DNA of 64,000 nt from JBHFEI01 sp041928815 (GCF_041928815.1 NZ_JBHFEI010000011.1:1-64000), one strand, 5' to 3'; positions 1-9,237 are shown, counted from the first letter of the stretch. Numbers and translations are program-made. Notes: a model not told the origin generated them from the letters alone.

Positions 1-116
1 CAACGCACGCGACGGCGCATTCGGATGCCTCGTCTCTCCTGCCATCAAAACTTTCTCCCGTCATTGCCACGTTCTTGTCTCGTCACCTCTGTACCATCGC
101 CTTCGAAACCTGTCGA

Positions 117-309
117 GAAAATTTCCTTCAGATCGGCGCGCGCGGCGGGCAATCCGCCGCGACGGCACTTTCGTCGCCGATCCGGTCTCAATGACCTGTT
201 TTATAAATTGAAATGGGGTCTTGCCCGCCTGCGGGTGCCGGATCACGCCGGGCATCGACGCTCCCGCCTTCGCATTTTTCTTGACGTCCGGCAAAAACTA
301 GAAAATTTC
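117..309. promoter_or_regulatory. Candidate RpiR operator region with two GAAAATTTC boxes
   Basis: The 367 bases before the first gene hold no convincing coding sequence. Two identical near-palindromic boxes, GAAAATTTC, lie at 117-125 and 301-309, and a related AT palindrome lies just after the regulator gene at 1263-1276. An AT-rich stretch around 195-215 could hold a promoter. Short A/T palindromes are typical targets of RpiR/SIS regulators, so autoregulation by the adjacent gene is a reasonable inference. There is no direct evidence of binding. Confidence 0.35.
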
Positions 310-367
310 TTTCCTGTACGGCGACGGGGAGGGAGGCCGCGCGGCGCGCGGCCGGGAAGGCGCGGGG

Positions 368-1240
368 ATGACGAACGAGCGATGGAGGGCGGCCGGTTCC
401 GGCGGCGGGGACCTGGCGGGGCGGATCGCCGCGCGCTACGCGACGCTGCGGCGCTCGGAGAAGGTGGTGGCCGATTTCCTGCGCGACAGGGCCGGCGGGC
501 GGCTCGATTCCTCGATCACCGAGCTCGGCCGCACGCTCGGCGTCAGCGAGGCGACGATCAGCCGCGTCAGTCGCGCGCTCGGCTATGACGGCTATCCCGA
601 CATGAAGCTGTCGCTCGCCGGCGAACGGCGCCCGGCTGCCGCCGCCGACGGGATCGACGCGGACGCATCGCTGGTCGACACCGGCGCGGCGCTGGCGGGC
701 CTGCTCGTCGACGGCATCGACGACACGCGGCGGCGCGCCGACACGGAGCTCCTGGAGACGGCGGTCGCGCGGCTTGCCGCGGCGCGGCGCATCGTCTTCA
801 TGGGCATCGGCGGGGCGGCGGCGATCGCCGACGCGGCGGCCCACATGTTCGTCAAGGCCGGCTTCGACGCCTCGGCCTGCTGCGACGGCTACACGCAGAC
901 CATCGTCGCCGCGACGCTCGGCGAGGGCGACGTCGCGATCGGCCTGTCGCACGAGGGCGCACCGGGCAGCGTCGCCGAGGCGCTGGCGCTGGCCGGCATC
1001 TCGGGCGCGGCGACGATCGCCCTGACGGGCCGGGCCGGCAGCGCCATCGCGCAGTCTGCGGCGATCGTGCTGGCGACCGCCGGCACGGGCGGCGGGCTTG
1101 CCGAGGGCGCGGCGCTTTCCGGCCGCATCGGCCAGCTCTTTCTCGTCGATCTCCTCTATGTCGGCGCGCTGTTCCGCAAGGGCGCGGCGACCGCGGCGGC
1201 ACTTCAGGCGACGGGCGCCGCGCTGACGCGCCAGCCGTGA
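368..1240 (+). CDS. RpiR-family transcriptional regulator with SIS domain
   Basis: A DNA-binding regulator of about 290 residues with the RpiR layout. The N-terminal helix-turn-helix region (about residues 20-90) contains the typical RRSEKVVADFL and LGVSEATISRVSRALGY segments. The C-terminal sugar-isomerase (SIS) fold (about 125-265) contains the FMGIGGAAAIAD and GLSHEGAPGSV motifs that bind phosphosugars. Known family members sense a phosphorylated sugar and repress or activate nearby catabolic genes. It sits directly upstream of a same-strand ABC importer/kinase operon, its likely target. The family call is firm; the effector is unknown. Confidence 0.9.
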   Translation: MTNERWRAAGSGGGDLAGRIAARYATLRRSEKVVADFLRDRAGGRLDSSITELGRTLGVSEATISRVSRALGYDGYPDMKLSLAGERRPAAAADGIDADASLVDTGAALAGLLVDGIDDTRRRADTELLETAVARLAAARRIVFMGIGGAAAIADAAAHMFVKAGFDASACCDGYTQTIVAATLGEGDVAIGLSHEGAPGSVAEALALAGISGAATIALTGRAGSAIAQSAAIVLATAGTGGGLAEGAALSGRIGQLFLVDLLYVGALFRKGAATAAALQATGAALTRQP

Positions 1241-1262
1241 GCGCCGGCCGCGACGGGCTCAT

Positions 1263-1299
1263 GTAAAAATTTTCACGATATACTGGCGTTTGCCAGTAT
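1263..1299. promoter_or_regulatory. Paired palindromes before the first ABC-importer operon
   Basis: Two symmetric elements lie 23 bases past the regulator stop codon. The first is an A5T4 palindrome with flanking GT/AC (1263-1276). The second is a perfect inverted repeat with 8-base arms, ATACTGGC (1280-1287) and GCCAGTAT (1292-1299), around GTTT. No T-run follows, so a terminator is less likely than an operator. The rest of 1300-1634 is a long leader with AT-rich patches (around 1342-1352 and 1480-1495) and no convincing gene. The binding-protein gene begins at 1635 behind a GGGAGAGAG ribosome-binding site. Confidence 0.4.
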
Positions 1300-1634
1300 T
1301 GCGCGGCAATGCCCTGCCATTGCTTGCGGAACCGGCATATTCATGAAAACTTTTTTTTGCGTGGAAACAGGGTCAAATCACGCCCAAGCCTGTGAAAAGG
1401 CGAAGTTTCTATCGTTTTCCCCGGATGCGTGTGAGCGCCGGCAAACACAAGGGTGGAAAATCTTTCAAACACATGAAGAAAATAATTTACAGATCGCCCC
1501 GACCTACGATAGTGTCTGGCTCTGCTTGCCAGAGGGGTCGCGCGTTGCCGGAAGAGGAGCCGGTCGGGCGAGCCGCGAGCAGGGCCGAAAGGTGGAGATG
1601 GCTGCCGTGCCGCAGCCTCAAGGGAGAGAGATCG

Positions 1635-3161
1635 ATGTTCCACAAGCCTAAGAATGCATTGTACAACACCATCAGCCGCCGGCGTTTCCTGGAGCTGGGC
1701 GGCTCCGCGGCCACCGCGCTCGGCATGGGTTCGCTCGCCGTCGGCCTGAATTCGACGATCATGAGCACGCGGGTCCAGGCGGCCTCGTCCGACGACGCCA
1801 AGTGGAAGCAGTATTCGGGCTCGAAGCTGACCTTCCTGTCGGAAAACACGCCCCCCTCCTTCGCCATCCGCGACAACATCAAGGCCTTCTACGACCTGAC
1901 CGGCATCACGGTCGAGGTCCTGACCGACGACCTGCCGGTCGTCCAGCAGAAGGCCGGCATCGACCTGCGCTCGGGCAAGTCGGACTACATCCTCAACTAC
2001 GTGCAGGACAAGCCGATCGGCGCGCCCTTCGCCGACTTCTACGCCGACCTGACGCCGCTCTTCGGCGACGACACGCTGCCGCAGGATCCGGACGGCTATG
2101 GCGACAATGCCTGGGTCGCCAACTTCCTCAACGCCTGCGGCCGCTTCTACAGCGCCGACAAGGTCATCGCGCTTCCCTATGACGCGGCGATCCCGGTCAC
2201 CTTCTACCGCCAGGACCTGTTCGAGGCCCATTCGAAGGACTTCGAGGCCGAATACGGCTACCGCCTCGAATTCACGCCGGACACGACCTGGAAGAACGTG
2301 CTCGACTACGCCACCTTCTTCAAGAAGCTGAAGGAAGGCGGCGCGGACGTGCCCTACGGCTACGCCCAGCACCAGGGCTCGTTCGCCTGGACGACCCAGC
2401 TCGACATTCAGCGCCTGATGTTCTCGCACGGCCGCTGGACCGACTTCAACGTCGACGACAAGCTGGGCTCGAAGGAGCCGGGTCCGAGCAACTGGGGCGA
2501 CGAGCAGTCGGTGCTGATGCTCGAGCAGTTCAAGGCACTCGCCGACGTGTCCCATCCGGACAACCTGGCGAACGGCACGCTGGAGCTCAACACCGTCTAC
2601 CAGTCCGGCAACATCGCCATGCAGGTGCAGTATCACGAGTTCGCCGCATCGGTGGAAGACGAGAAGACCTCGCGCGCGGCCGGCGGCAAGACGGCCTATG
2701 CGCTGTGCCCGAAGGGCGAGGCGAGCTGGATCAAGAACGGCGGCGAGGCCGTCCACGGCACGAACTGCGGCATCGGCGGCATCGGCATCAACAAGAACGC
2801 CTCCGAGGACCTGCAGCGCGCGGCCTATCTCTTCGCCATCTGGTCGACCTCGCGGCAGCTGCAGTTCGACGTTCTGAAGGGCCTCGGCGGCACGCCGACC
2901 CGCCAGTCCGTGCTCGACATGCCGGAAGTCAAGGAAGCGCAGAAGCGTCCGAGCAAGATGCCGAATGCGCTGACCTTCGAGGCGGCCTACGGCGTCGGCA
3001 TCCAGGACCCGAACTTCGTCCTCGGGCCGAAGATCCCGGAAGCCAACGAGTACCACTCGCTGATCGCGTCGGAGACCCAGCGCATGCTCACCGGCGAGAT
3101 GTCGCCGCAGGAGACGGCCCAGTCGCTGAAGACGCAGATCGACGAGCTCAACGGCGCCTGA
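1635..3161 (+). CDS. ABC transporter substrate-binding protein (CUT1 type), Tat-exported
   Basis: Periplasmic solute-binding protein of 508 residues, the capture subunit of the importer encoded just downstream. The start at 1635 is chosen because a GGGAGAGAG site precedes it and because it places a twin-arginine signal (SRRRFLELGG, about residues 14-23) at the N-terminus; longer upstream readings lack this. The mature part has the extracellular solute-binding family 1 pattern, with LTFLSENTPP near the start of the mature domain. Two permeases and an ATPase follow on the same strand. The ligand is probably a polyol or sugar, because an FGGY kinase shares the operon, but it cannot be read from sequence. 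Confidence 0.88.
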   Translation: MFHKPKNALYNTISRRRFLELGGSAATALGMGSLAVGLNSTIMSTRVQAASSDDAKWKQYSGSKLTFLSENTPPSFAIRDNIKAFYDLTGITVEVLTDDLPVVQQKAGIDLRSGKSDYILNYVQDKPIGAPFADFYADLTPLFGDDTLPQDPDGYGDNAWVANFLNACGRFYSADKVIALPYDAAIPVTFYRQDLFEAHSKDFEAEYGYRLEFTPDTTWKNVLDYATFFKKLKEGGADVPYGYAQHQGSFAWTTQLDIQRLMFSHGRWTDFNVDDKLGSKEPGPSNWGDEQSVLMLEQFKALADVSHPDNLANGTLELNTVYQSGNIAMQVQYHEFAASVEDEKTSRAAGGKTAYALCPKGEASWIKNGGEAVHGTNCGIGGIGINKNASEDLQRAAYLFAIWSTSRQLQFDVLKGLGGTPTRQSVLDMPEVKEAQKRPSKMPNALTFEAAYGVGIQDPNFVLGPKIPEANEYHSLIASETQRMLTGEMSPQETAQSLKTQIDELNGA

Positions 3162-3276
3162 TGCGCGCCTGACCCGTCCCGGCCGGCAGCCGCCTTCGCG
3201 CCGCTGCCGGCCCCTGCCCCATGCATTGCTGATATCTGGCCACAGGCAGACACGGCGCTGGCGAGAGCGAACCTCC

Positions 3277-4275
3277 ATGACCGACACATCGCATATGTCC
3301 CCCGTCGCGCAGGATGTCGCGGCACAGCTTTTCCGGGCAAGGTCCCATTCCGTCGAGGTCGAGGCCCGGCCGATCGGCGCGGTGGCGGAAACCCCGCGCA
3401 GCTTCAATCCGCCGGCGCCGAAGCGCTACTATTTCTACCTGATGGCGCCGGCGATCGCGATCCTCGCCTTCATCTCGCTCTATCCGTTCTTCTGGCTGAT
3501 CTTCCTGTCGCTGCAGGACGTCGACATCGGCGGCGGCGAATGGGTCGGCCTCGACAACTATATCCGCCTGTTCAGCGACGCCCGCTTCATCAACGGCTGG
3601 ATCCTTCTGCTGAAATACAGCGTCATCTGCCTCGCGCTGCAGCTCGGCATCGGCGTCCTGCTCGCCGTCGTCGTCAACAGCTCGAAATACGAGCGCTTCC
3701 TCGTCACCGCGCTGCTGATGCCGATGATGATGGCGCCGGCCGTCGCGGGCCTGCTCTGGCTCTTCCTCTACAACGGCACCTTCGGCTGGTATCACTGGCT
3801 GATGCAGAGCGTCGGCATCCTCGACAGCGCCTCGATCCTGGCGCGCGCCGACACCGCCCTCTTCGCCGTCATCATCGTCGACGTCTGGCAGTGGACGCCG
3901 CTGATCACGCTGATCGCGCTCGCCGGCCTGAAGCGGGTGCCGCGCGACCAGCTCGAGGCGAACATGGTCGACGGCGCCTCGCCCCTGCGCAACTTCTTCG
4001 CCATCACCCTGCCGAACCTCTATCCGGTGCTCTTGATCGCCGTGCTCCTGCGCTTCATGGACAATTTCCGCTTCATCGACAGCCTGCTGGTGCTCACCGG
4101 CGGCGGCCCGGGCAGCGCCACCAAGATCCTGCCGGTCTACCTCTTCGAAGTGGCCTTCAAGTTCTTCAAGCTCGGCCGGGGTGCGGCCATCGCGCTGACG
4201 CTCCTCCTCGTCACCATCATCCTGGGCAAGATCCTTGTCCGCGTCTTCGAAAATCCCAAAGCCGGCAGGAGCTGA
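3277..4275 (+). CDS. CUT1 ABC transporter permease, MalF-like
   Basis: Integral membrane permease of about 332 residues. A soluble N-terminal lead of about 45 residues is followed by six likely membrane helices. The cytoplasmic EAA loop is visible near residues 225-245 (LEANMVDGASPLRNFF). The 3277 ATG is preferred over one at 3226, because the extra 17 residues are arginine-rich and look untranslated. It forms a heterodimer with the next gene and is gated by the ATPase at 5231. The next permease starts 6 bases after its stop, consistent with one operon. Confidence 0.88.
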   Translation: MTDTSHMSPVAQDVAAQLFRARSHSVEVEARPIGAVAETPRSFNPPAPKRYYFYLMAPAIAILAFISLYPFFWLIFLSLQDVDIGGGEWVGLDNYIRLFSDARFINGWILLLKYSVICLALQLGIGVLLAVVVNSSKYERFLVTALLMPMMMAPAVAGLLWLFLYNGTFGWYHWLMQSVGILDSASILARADTALFAVIIVDVWQWTPLITLIALAGLKRVPRDQLEANMVDGASPLRNFFAITLPNLYPVLLIAVLLRFMDNFRFIDSLLVLTGGGPGSATKILPVYLFEVAFKFFKLGRGAAIALTLLLVTIILGKILVRVFENPKAGRS

Positions 4276-4281
4276 CCGACC

Positions 4282-5160
4282 ATGGCATCCCGCGACGTCG
4301 TTTCCTACGAAACACCCTTCACGAAGCTCGCGCGCATCCTCGCCGTCGCCTTCGTCACGCTCTACCTCATCTGGACGCTCCTGCCCTTCCTGGTGATGTT
4401 CGTCTCCTCGTTCAAGGATCTCCTGGAGGCCTTCAAGCTGCCGGCGGTGGGCGACTGGTCGAACATCGGCATCTTCTTCGAGTTCACCCCGACGCTGAAG
4501 CACTACCAGAGCCTGTTCTACGACAACAATTTCGGCACCTACATCGCCAACAGCCTGATCGCGGCCGGCGGCTCGGCCGTCATCTCGGTCATCTTCGGCT
4601 CGCTTGCCGCCTATTCGCTGTCGCGCGTCGACTTCCGCGGCAAGTCGGACCTGTTTTTCTGGATCATCTCCACCCGCATGGCGCCGGTCGTCGCCGTCAT
4701 GGTGCCGCTCTATTCGATCTTCCGCTCGCTCGACCTCGTCGGCACGCTGCCGGGCCTGATCCTCGCCTACACCACCTTCAACCTGCCCTTTGCCATCTGG
4801 ATCCTCAAGGGCTTCTTCGACAACGTGCCCTTCGCCATCGAGGAGGCGCAGATGGTCGACGGCGCGACGCGCTTCCAGGCCTTCCGCTCGATCCTGCCGC
4901 TCGTCGCCCCCGGCATCGGCGCCTTCGTCGTGCTCTGCATCCTCTTTGCCTGGAACGACTTCCTCTTCGCCGCGATCATCGGCTCGGGCGGCGCCAAGAC
5001 GCTGCCCGTCGCGACCCGCGAGCTGGTGCAGCCGCAGAACATCCAGTGGGGCGCGATCATGGCGGCCGGCGTCGTCACCACCCTGCCGATGATGGCGCTC
5101 GGCCTCGTCATCCGCAAATATCTCGTCACCGGCCTCACCATGGGCGCCGTCAAGGAATGA
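4282..5160 (+). CDS. CUT1 ABC transporter permease, MalG-like
   Basis: Second permease subunit, 292 residues. An N-terminal membrane helix (about 15-37) is followed by the conserved binding-protein-dependent transport domain. The EAA loop reads IEEAQMVDGATRFQAF (about residues 188-203). The C-terminus ends TMGAVKE, a typical ending for this subfamily. It starts 6 bases after the MalF-like gene. The partner assignment rests on adjacency and on the usual CUT1 gene order (binding protein, F, G, ATPase). Confidence 0.88.
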   Translation: MASRDVVSYETPFTKLARILAVAFVTLYLIWTLLPFLVMFVSSFKDLLEAFKLPAVGDWSNIGIFFEFTPTLKHYQSLFYDNNFGTYIANSLIAAGGSAVISVIFGSLAAYSLSRVDFRGKSDLFFWIISTRMAPVVAVMVPLYSIFRSLDLVGTLPGLILAYTTFNLPFAIWILKGFFDNVPFAIEEAQMVDGATRFQAFRSILPLVAPGIGAFVVLCILFAWNDFLFAAIIGSGGAKTLPVATRELVQPQNIQWGAIMAAGVVTTLPMMALGLVIRKYLVTGLTMGAVKE

Positions 5161-5230
5161 CCGCGACGCCCGACCCCCGCGCGCAAGGCCGCGCGGGCGG
5201 GCGATCCGTCCCACATCTCGGAGGAATGAC

Positions 5231-6325
5231 ATGGCATCCGTCACCATCAGGAACGTCTGGAAATATTACGGCGAGACGCCGGCGGTGAAAAACCTGAACA
5301 TCACCTGCCCGGACGGCAGCTTCGTCTCGATCCTCGGGCCGTCCGGCTGCGGCAAGTCGTCGACGATGCGCATGATCGCCGGTCTCGAACATATCAGCGC
5401 CGGCGACATCCACTTCGACAGCCAGCGCATCAACGACCTCGCGCCGAAGGACCGCGACGTCGCCATGGTGTTCGAAAACTACGCGCTCTACCCGCACAAG
5501 TCGGTCTACGAGAACATCGCCAACCCGCTCCGGCTGCGCAAGGCCTCCGACGCCACGATCAAGGACCGGGTCAACGGCGCGGCGAAGCTGCTCGAGATCG
5601 CCCACCTGCTCGACCGCCGCCCGCACGAGCTTTCCGGCGGCCAGAAGCAGCGCGTCGCCATCGGTCGCGCCATCGTGCGCGAGCCGAAGCTCTTCCTGTT
5701 CGACGAGCCGATCGCCCACCTCGACGCGAAGCTGCGCGCCCATATGCGCGGCGAGATCAAGCACCTGCAGCGCACGCTCGGCACGACGATGATCTACGTC
5801 ACCCACGACCAGCTCGAGGCGCTGTCGATGGCCGACTACATCGCCGTCATGCATGACGGCGAGCTACAGCAGTGGGGCACGCCGTCGGAGATCTTCAACC
5901 ACCCGGTCAATGCCTGGGTGGCGGGCTTCGTCGGCGAGCCGGCGATGAACTTCCTCACCTGCGACATCGTCGCGCGCGGCGAGGAGGTGGCGCTGCGCCA
6001 CAGCAATTTCGACATTCCGCTGCTCGCCGGCCAGGCGCGCCAGCTGAACGGCTCCGCGAAGGGCGGCACGGCGCGCATGGGCGTGCGCCCGGACGCCATG
6101 GCGATCAGCATGGAGAAGCCGGCCGAGCCGTCGATCACCGGCAACATCTTCGTCAACGAGCTGCTCGGCGGCGACATGCTGGTCGACGTTTCGCTGGCCG
6201 ACTGCCGCGTCCGGGTGAAGACCGCGCCGGAATTTTCCGGGAAGCCGGGCGAGACCTGCTACCTGACGGTCAACCGCAGCAAGTGGCACGTCTTCGACGC
6301 CAAGGACGGACATGCCTATTTCTGA
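5231..6325 (+). CDS. ABC transporter ATP-binding protein (UgpC/MalK family)
   Basis: ATPase of 364 residues that energises the importer. It shows Walker A GPSGCGKSS (about 34-42), the signature LSGGQKQR (about 135-142), Walker B LFLFDEP (about 155-161) and the switch histidine in YVTHDQ. A C-terminal TOBE-type regulatory extension (about 235-364) is normal for UgpC/MalK proteins. The Q-loop reads MVFENYALYP, with E where the family usually has Q. The gene overlaps the next reading frame by 14 bases, implying coupled translation. Confidence 0.9.
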   Translation: MASVTIRNVWKYYGETPAVKNLNITCPDGSFVSILGPSGCGKSSTMRMIAGLEHISAGDIHFDSQRINDLAPKDRDVAMVFENYALYPHKSVYENIANPLRLRKASDATIKDRVNGAAKLLEIAHLLDRRPHELSGGQKQRVAIGRAIVREPKLFLFDEPIAHLDAKLRAHMRGEIKHLQRTLGTTMIYVTHDQLEALSMADYIAVMHDGELQQWGTPSEIFNHPVNAWVAGFVGEPAMNFLTCDIVARGEEVALRHSNFDIPLLAGQARQLNGSAKGGTARMGVRPDAMAISMEKPAEPSITGNIFVNELLGGDMLVDVSLADCRVRVKTAPEFSGKPGETCYLTVNRSKWHVFDAKDGHAYF

Positions 6326-6968
6326 GGCGCCTGTTTCCGAGGGGAGCGACTACACCGCCGCCCTCGACGCCTTCCGCGCGCGCCATGTGCGCTCGGACGG
6401 CAAGGCCGGGCTCGTCGAGGCCTATCGCGCGGTCCAGGCGATCCCCTATCGCTCGGTCGCCGACCGGCGGCCGCTGACGGCGCTCGTCAACAACGAGGGC
6501 GCCTGCACGGCCAAGCACCTGATCCTGCGCGATCTCCTGCGCAGGATGGGGCACGACGCCGTCATCGAACTGGTGGAGGGCGATTTCGCCGCCGGCATGC
6601 CGGTCGCGGGCTCGATGCCGGACGCGTTGAAGGCGATGATCCGCGAGGCGGGCGTCATCGACCTGCACTGCCGGGTGCGCCTTCAGGGACCGGACGGGCC
6701 GCAGCGGCTCGACGCGACCTTTCCGCGCCCGATGTCCCGCCTCGGCTTTACCGTCGACGAGGACTGGGCCGGCGACGGCGACACGCGCCAGGCGATCGCG
6801 ACCGTCACGGTGCGCGCCGAGGACGAGGACGTGCTCGCCGTCAAGGCGGAAAAGCTCGCCGGATTTTCCGAGGCGATGACGCAGCGGCGGCTCACCTTCC
6901 TCGCGCTGTTCACGCGATGGCTGGCGGAGGCGGAAAAGGATGGCCCGGAGCCCGCTCCGGGTGCATGA
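6312..6968 (+). CDS. Transglutaminase-like cysteine-protease-fold protein
   Basis: A 218-residue soluble protein without a signal peptide. Its start lies inside the end of the ATPase gene (14-base overlap), so it belongs to the operon. The layout suggests the transglutaminase-like fold: Cys65 in NEGACTAKHL before a helix, His119 in DLHCRV, and Asp134 in RLDATF match the Cys-His-Asp order of that superfamily. I infer the fold from these motifs only. The role is unknown. It could hydrolyse an amide or ester in the transported compound, or modify a component of the system. Finding it between a sugar ATPase and an FGGY kinase is unusual. Confidence 0.6.
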   Translation: MPISEAPVSEGSDYTAALDAFRARHVRSDGKAGLVEAYRAVQAIPYRSVADRRPLTALVNNEGACTAKHLILRDLLRRMGHDAVIELVEGDFAAGMPVAGSMPDALKAMIREAGVIDLHCRVRLQGPDGPQRLDATFPRPMSRLGFTVDEDWAGDGDTRQAIATVTVRAEDEDVLAVKAEKLAGFSEAMTQRRLTFLALFTRWLAEAEKDGPEPAPGA

Positions 6969-7037
6969 AGGACGGGACCAGCGGATGCCGCGCGCAACGC
7001 GCCGGCCCGCTTCGAGGAAATTCTGACGGGAGGACAT

Positions 7038-8603
7038 ATGGCGTCGGGGGTTAACAGGGTTTTCGTCGGCATCGATGCCGGCACGACGGGCTGCATGGTC
7101 ATCATCTTCGACGAGAAGGGCAATGCGGTCGGCCAGGGCTACCAGGAATACACATGTTCCTCGCCGCAGCCGGGCTGGATCGAGCAGAGCCTCGACGAGG
7201 TCTGGGAGGGGATCTGCGCGGCGACGAAGCAGGCGGTCGCCAAGGCGGACCTGCCGAAGGAGGCCTATCATTCGGTCGGCCTCTCCAGCCAGCGCGGCAC
7301 CTTCGGCATCGTCGACGCGGACCGCGTGCCGCTGATGAATTCGCTCGTCTGGAACTGCGGCCGGGCGCTCAAGAGCGTCGAGGCGATCCACGCCGCCTTC
7401 ACGCCCGAAGAGCACCAGAAGCACACCGGCATGGCGATCAGCCCGCTCTGGGCCGCCGCCAAGATCATCTGGCTGCGCGAAAACCGGCAGGACCTGTTCG
7501 AGAAGACGCGCTGGTTCGTCAACGGCCAGGAATTCTTCCTGTGGCGGATGGGCGCCGAGGACTGGGCGACGGACCCCGCCTCGCTGACGCTGAACGGCAT
7601 GATGGACATCGCGCAGCTCGACTGGAGCGACCGCATCCTCGACGTCTGCGGCATCGGCCGCGACCGGCTGCCGCCGGTCGGCACGCCCGCCACCATGGCG
7701 GGCCGCCTGTCGAAGGCGGCGGCGGAGGCGACCGGCCTGCCGGAGGGCCTGATCCTCTGCCGCGGCGCCGGCGACCAGCAATGCGCTGCGATCGGCGCCG
7801 GCGTCATCAAGCAGGGCATGGCCGAATTCACCGTCGGCACGTCCGGCGTCATGGTCGCCCATCTCGACGACGTCTCGAAGATCAAGGGCAACAAGCTCTG
7901 GTGGGGCGGGCATGGCGTGCCCGGCGCCTGGGACATCGAGGGCGGCGCCTTCGCGCTCGGCGCGTCGTTGCGCTGGTGGCGCGACAAGCTCGGCCGCAAC
8001 GAGACCGACGAGAGCAGCCAGCGCGGCACCAGCCCCTATGCGGTGATGGTCGAGCAGGCGGCGCGCTCGAAGCCCGGCGCCAACGGCGCGATGTTCCACT
8101 CCTTCATGGCGAGCCAGGTCACGCCCTATTACGACGCGGTCGCCCGCGGCGCCTTCCTCGGGCTTGGCCTCTATCACGAGCGCCACGACCTGATCCGGGC
8201 GCTGCTCGAAGGCTGCGCCCATGAGATGAAGATGGTGTTCGACAGCTTCCAGTCGGATGTCGAGGGCGGCATCACCGACTTCCGGCTCACCGGCGGCGGC
8301 ACCAAGTCGGCCGGCTTCGCCCAGATCATGACCGACGTGATCGGCGTGCCGAGCACGGTGACGAAGGAGCGGGAATGCACGGCGCTCGGCGCCGCCATCC
8401 TCGGCGCCTATGGGTCCGGCGCGTTTTCGAGCATCCACGAGGCGGTCGACGCCATGGTGCAGGTCGAAAGCACCTTCGAGCCGAACCCGAAGCTGCAGAC
8501 CCTCTACGGCGAGCAGCACGACATCTATCGCGGCATCTACGAGGCGATCGCGAAATCCGGCCAGTATGCCGCGCTCAGCGAATTCTCGCAGAAATACCAG
8601 TAA
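7038..8603 (+). CDS. FGGY-family carbohydrate kinase
   Basis: Sugar or polyol kinase of 521 residues in the xylulokinase/glycerol-kinase superfamily. The N-terminal phosphate-1 motif is FVGIDAGTTGCMV (about 9-21). The catalytic region carries GAGDQQCAAIGAG (about 247-259), and the C-terminal ATPase half carries FRLTGGGTKSAGFAQIM (about 416-432). A GGGAGGACAT site precedes the 7038 ATG. It would phosphorylate the compound imported by the upstream ABC system. The protein is not obviously xylulokinase, glycerol kinase or EryA, so the substrate is left open. Confidence 0.88.
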   Translation: MASGVNRVFVGIDAGTTGCMVIIFDEKGNAVGQGYQEYTCSSPQPGWIEQSLDEVWEGICAATKQAVAKADLPKEAYHSVGLSSQRGTFGIVDADRVPLMNSLVWNCGRALKSVEAIHAAFTPEEHQKHTGMAISPLWAAAKIIWLRENRQDLFEKTRWFVNGQEFFLWRMGAEDWATDPASLTLNGMMDIAQLDWSDRILDVCGIGRDRLPPVGTPATMAGRLSKAAAEATGLPEGLILCRGAGDQQCAAIGAGVIKQGMAEFTVGTSGVMVAHLDDVSKIKGNKLWWGGHGVPGAWDIEGGAFALGASLRWWRDKLGRNETDESSQRGTSPYAVMVEQAARSKPGANGAMFHSFMASQVTPYYDAVARGAFLGLGLYHERHDLIRALLEGCAHEMKMVFDSFQSDVEGGITDFRLTGGGTKSAGFAQIMTDVIGVPSTVTKERECTALGAAILGAYGSGAFSSIHEAVDAMVQVESTFEPNPKLQTLYGEQHDIYRGIYEAIAKSGQYAALSEFSQKYQ

Positions 8604-8676
8604 GCCATGACGGGACCCGCGCCGGTTCAGGAGGAGCCGGCCGGGTCTTCGCAACAGCAAAGAGAGGAGACAGACT

Positions 8677-9228
8677 ATGCCAATCCCCGGTATGCGCGGC
8701 ATGGAGCACATCGGCTTCACCGTGCCCGACATCAACGAGGCCTGCGACTTCTTCGTCAACATCCTCGGCGCGGAGGTGCTCTACACGGCGGCGAAGAATT
8801 TCGGCGCTTCCGACGACTGGATGAAGGTGCATCTGAACGTCGATCCGCGCTGCGTCATCAAGGAATTCCGCTATGTGCGCCTCGGCAACGGCACCAATCT
8901 GGAGGTGTTCGAATATGACGCCCCGGACCAGGTGAAGGTGCCGCTGAAGAACAGCGACATCGGCGGCCACCACCTCGCCTTCTATGTCGACGACATGGAC
9001 GCGGCGATCGCCTTCCTCAAGGAGAACGGCGTGAAGGTGCTCGGCGAGCCGACCGCCTATACCGAAGGCCCGAATCTCGGACTCACCTGGTGCTATTTCA
9101 TGGCGCCCTGGGGGCTCCAGCTCGAAGTCGTCTCGGCGCCGAAGGGCACCGTCTTCGACAACGAGGCGAAGGCCGCCGGCCGCACCCGCCTGTTCCACCC
9201 GGCGCATGTGGCGGAAACCGCCATCTGA
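8677..9228 (+). CDS. VOC-superfamily (glyoxalase/dioxygenase fold) protein
   Basis: Compact 183-residue metalloenzyme-type protein with two beta-alpha-beta-beta-beta modules. Likely metal ligands are His11 (MEHIGF), Glu76 (LEVFEY), His98 or His99 (GGHHLAFYV) and Glu150 (LQLEVV). These positions fit glyoxalase I-like lactoylglutathione lyases, epimerases and extradiol dioxygenases. A GAGAGGAG site precedes the start. It is the last gene of the importer/kinase operon, 73 bases after the kinase, and a strong terminator follows. An isomerase or epimerase step on the phosphorylated product is plausible but unproven. Confidence 0.8.
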   Translation: MPIPGMRGMEHIGFTVPDINEACDFFVNILGAEVLYTAAKNFGASDDWMKVHLNVDPRCVIKEFRYVRLGNGTNLEVFEYDAPDQVKVPLKNSDIGGHHLAFYVDDMDAAIAFLKENGVKVLGEPTAYTEGPNLGLTWCYFMAPWGLQLEVVSAPKGTVFDNEAKAAGRTRLFHPAHVAETAI

Positions 9229-9237
9229 ACCGCGCCG

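Noticed and set aside
1..367. Open frame 25-588 at the left edge
   Set aside because: Its second half is an out-of-frame reading of the RpiR gene and its first half shows no coding character.
1341..5247. Overlapping minus-strand frames across the first ABC importer
   Set aside because: Antisense to clear binding-protein and permease genes, low complexity, and no motif.
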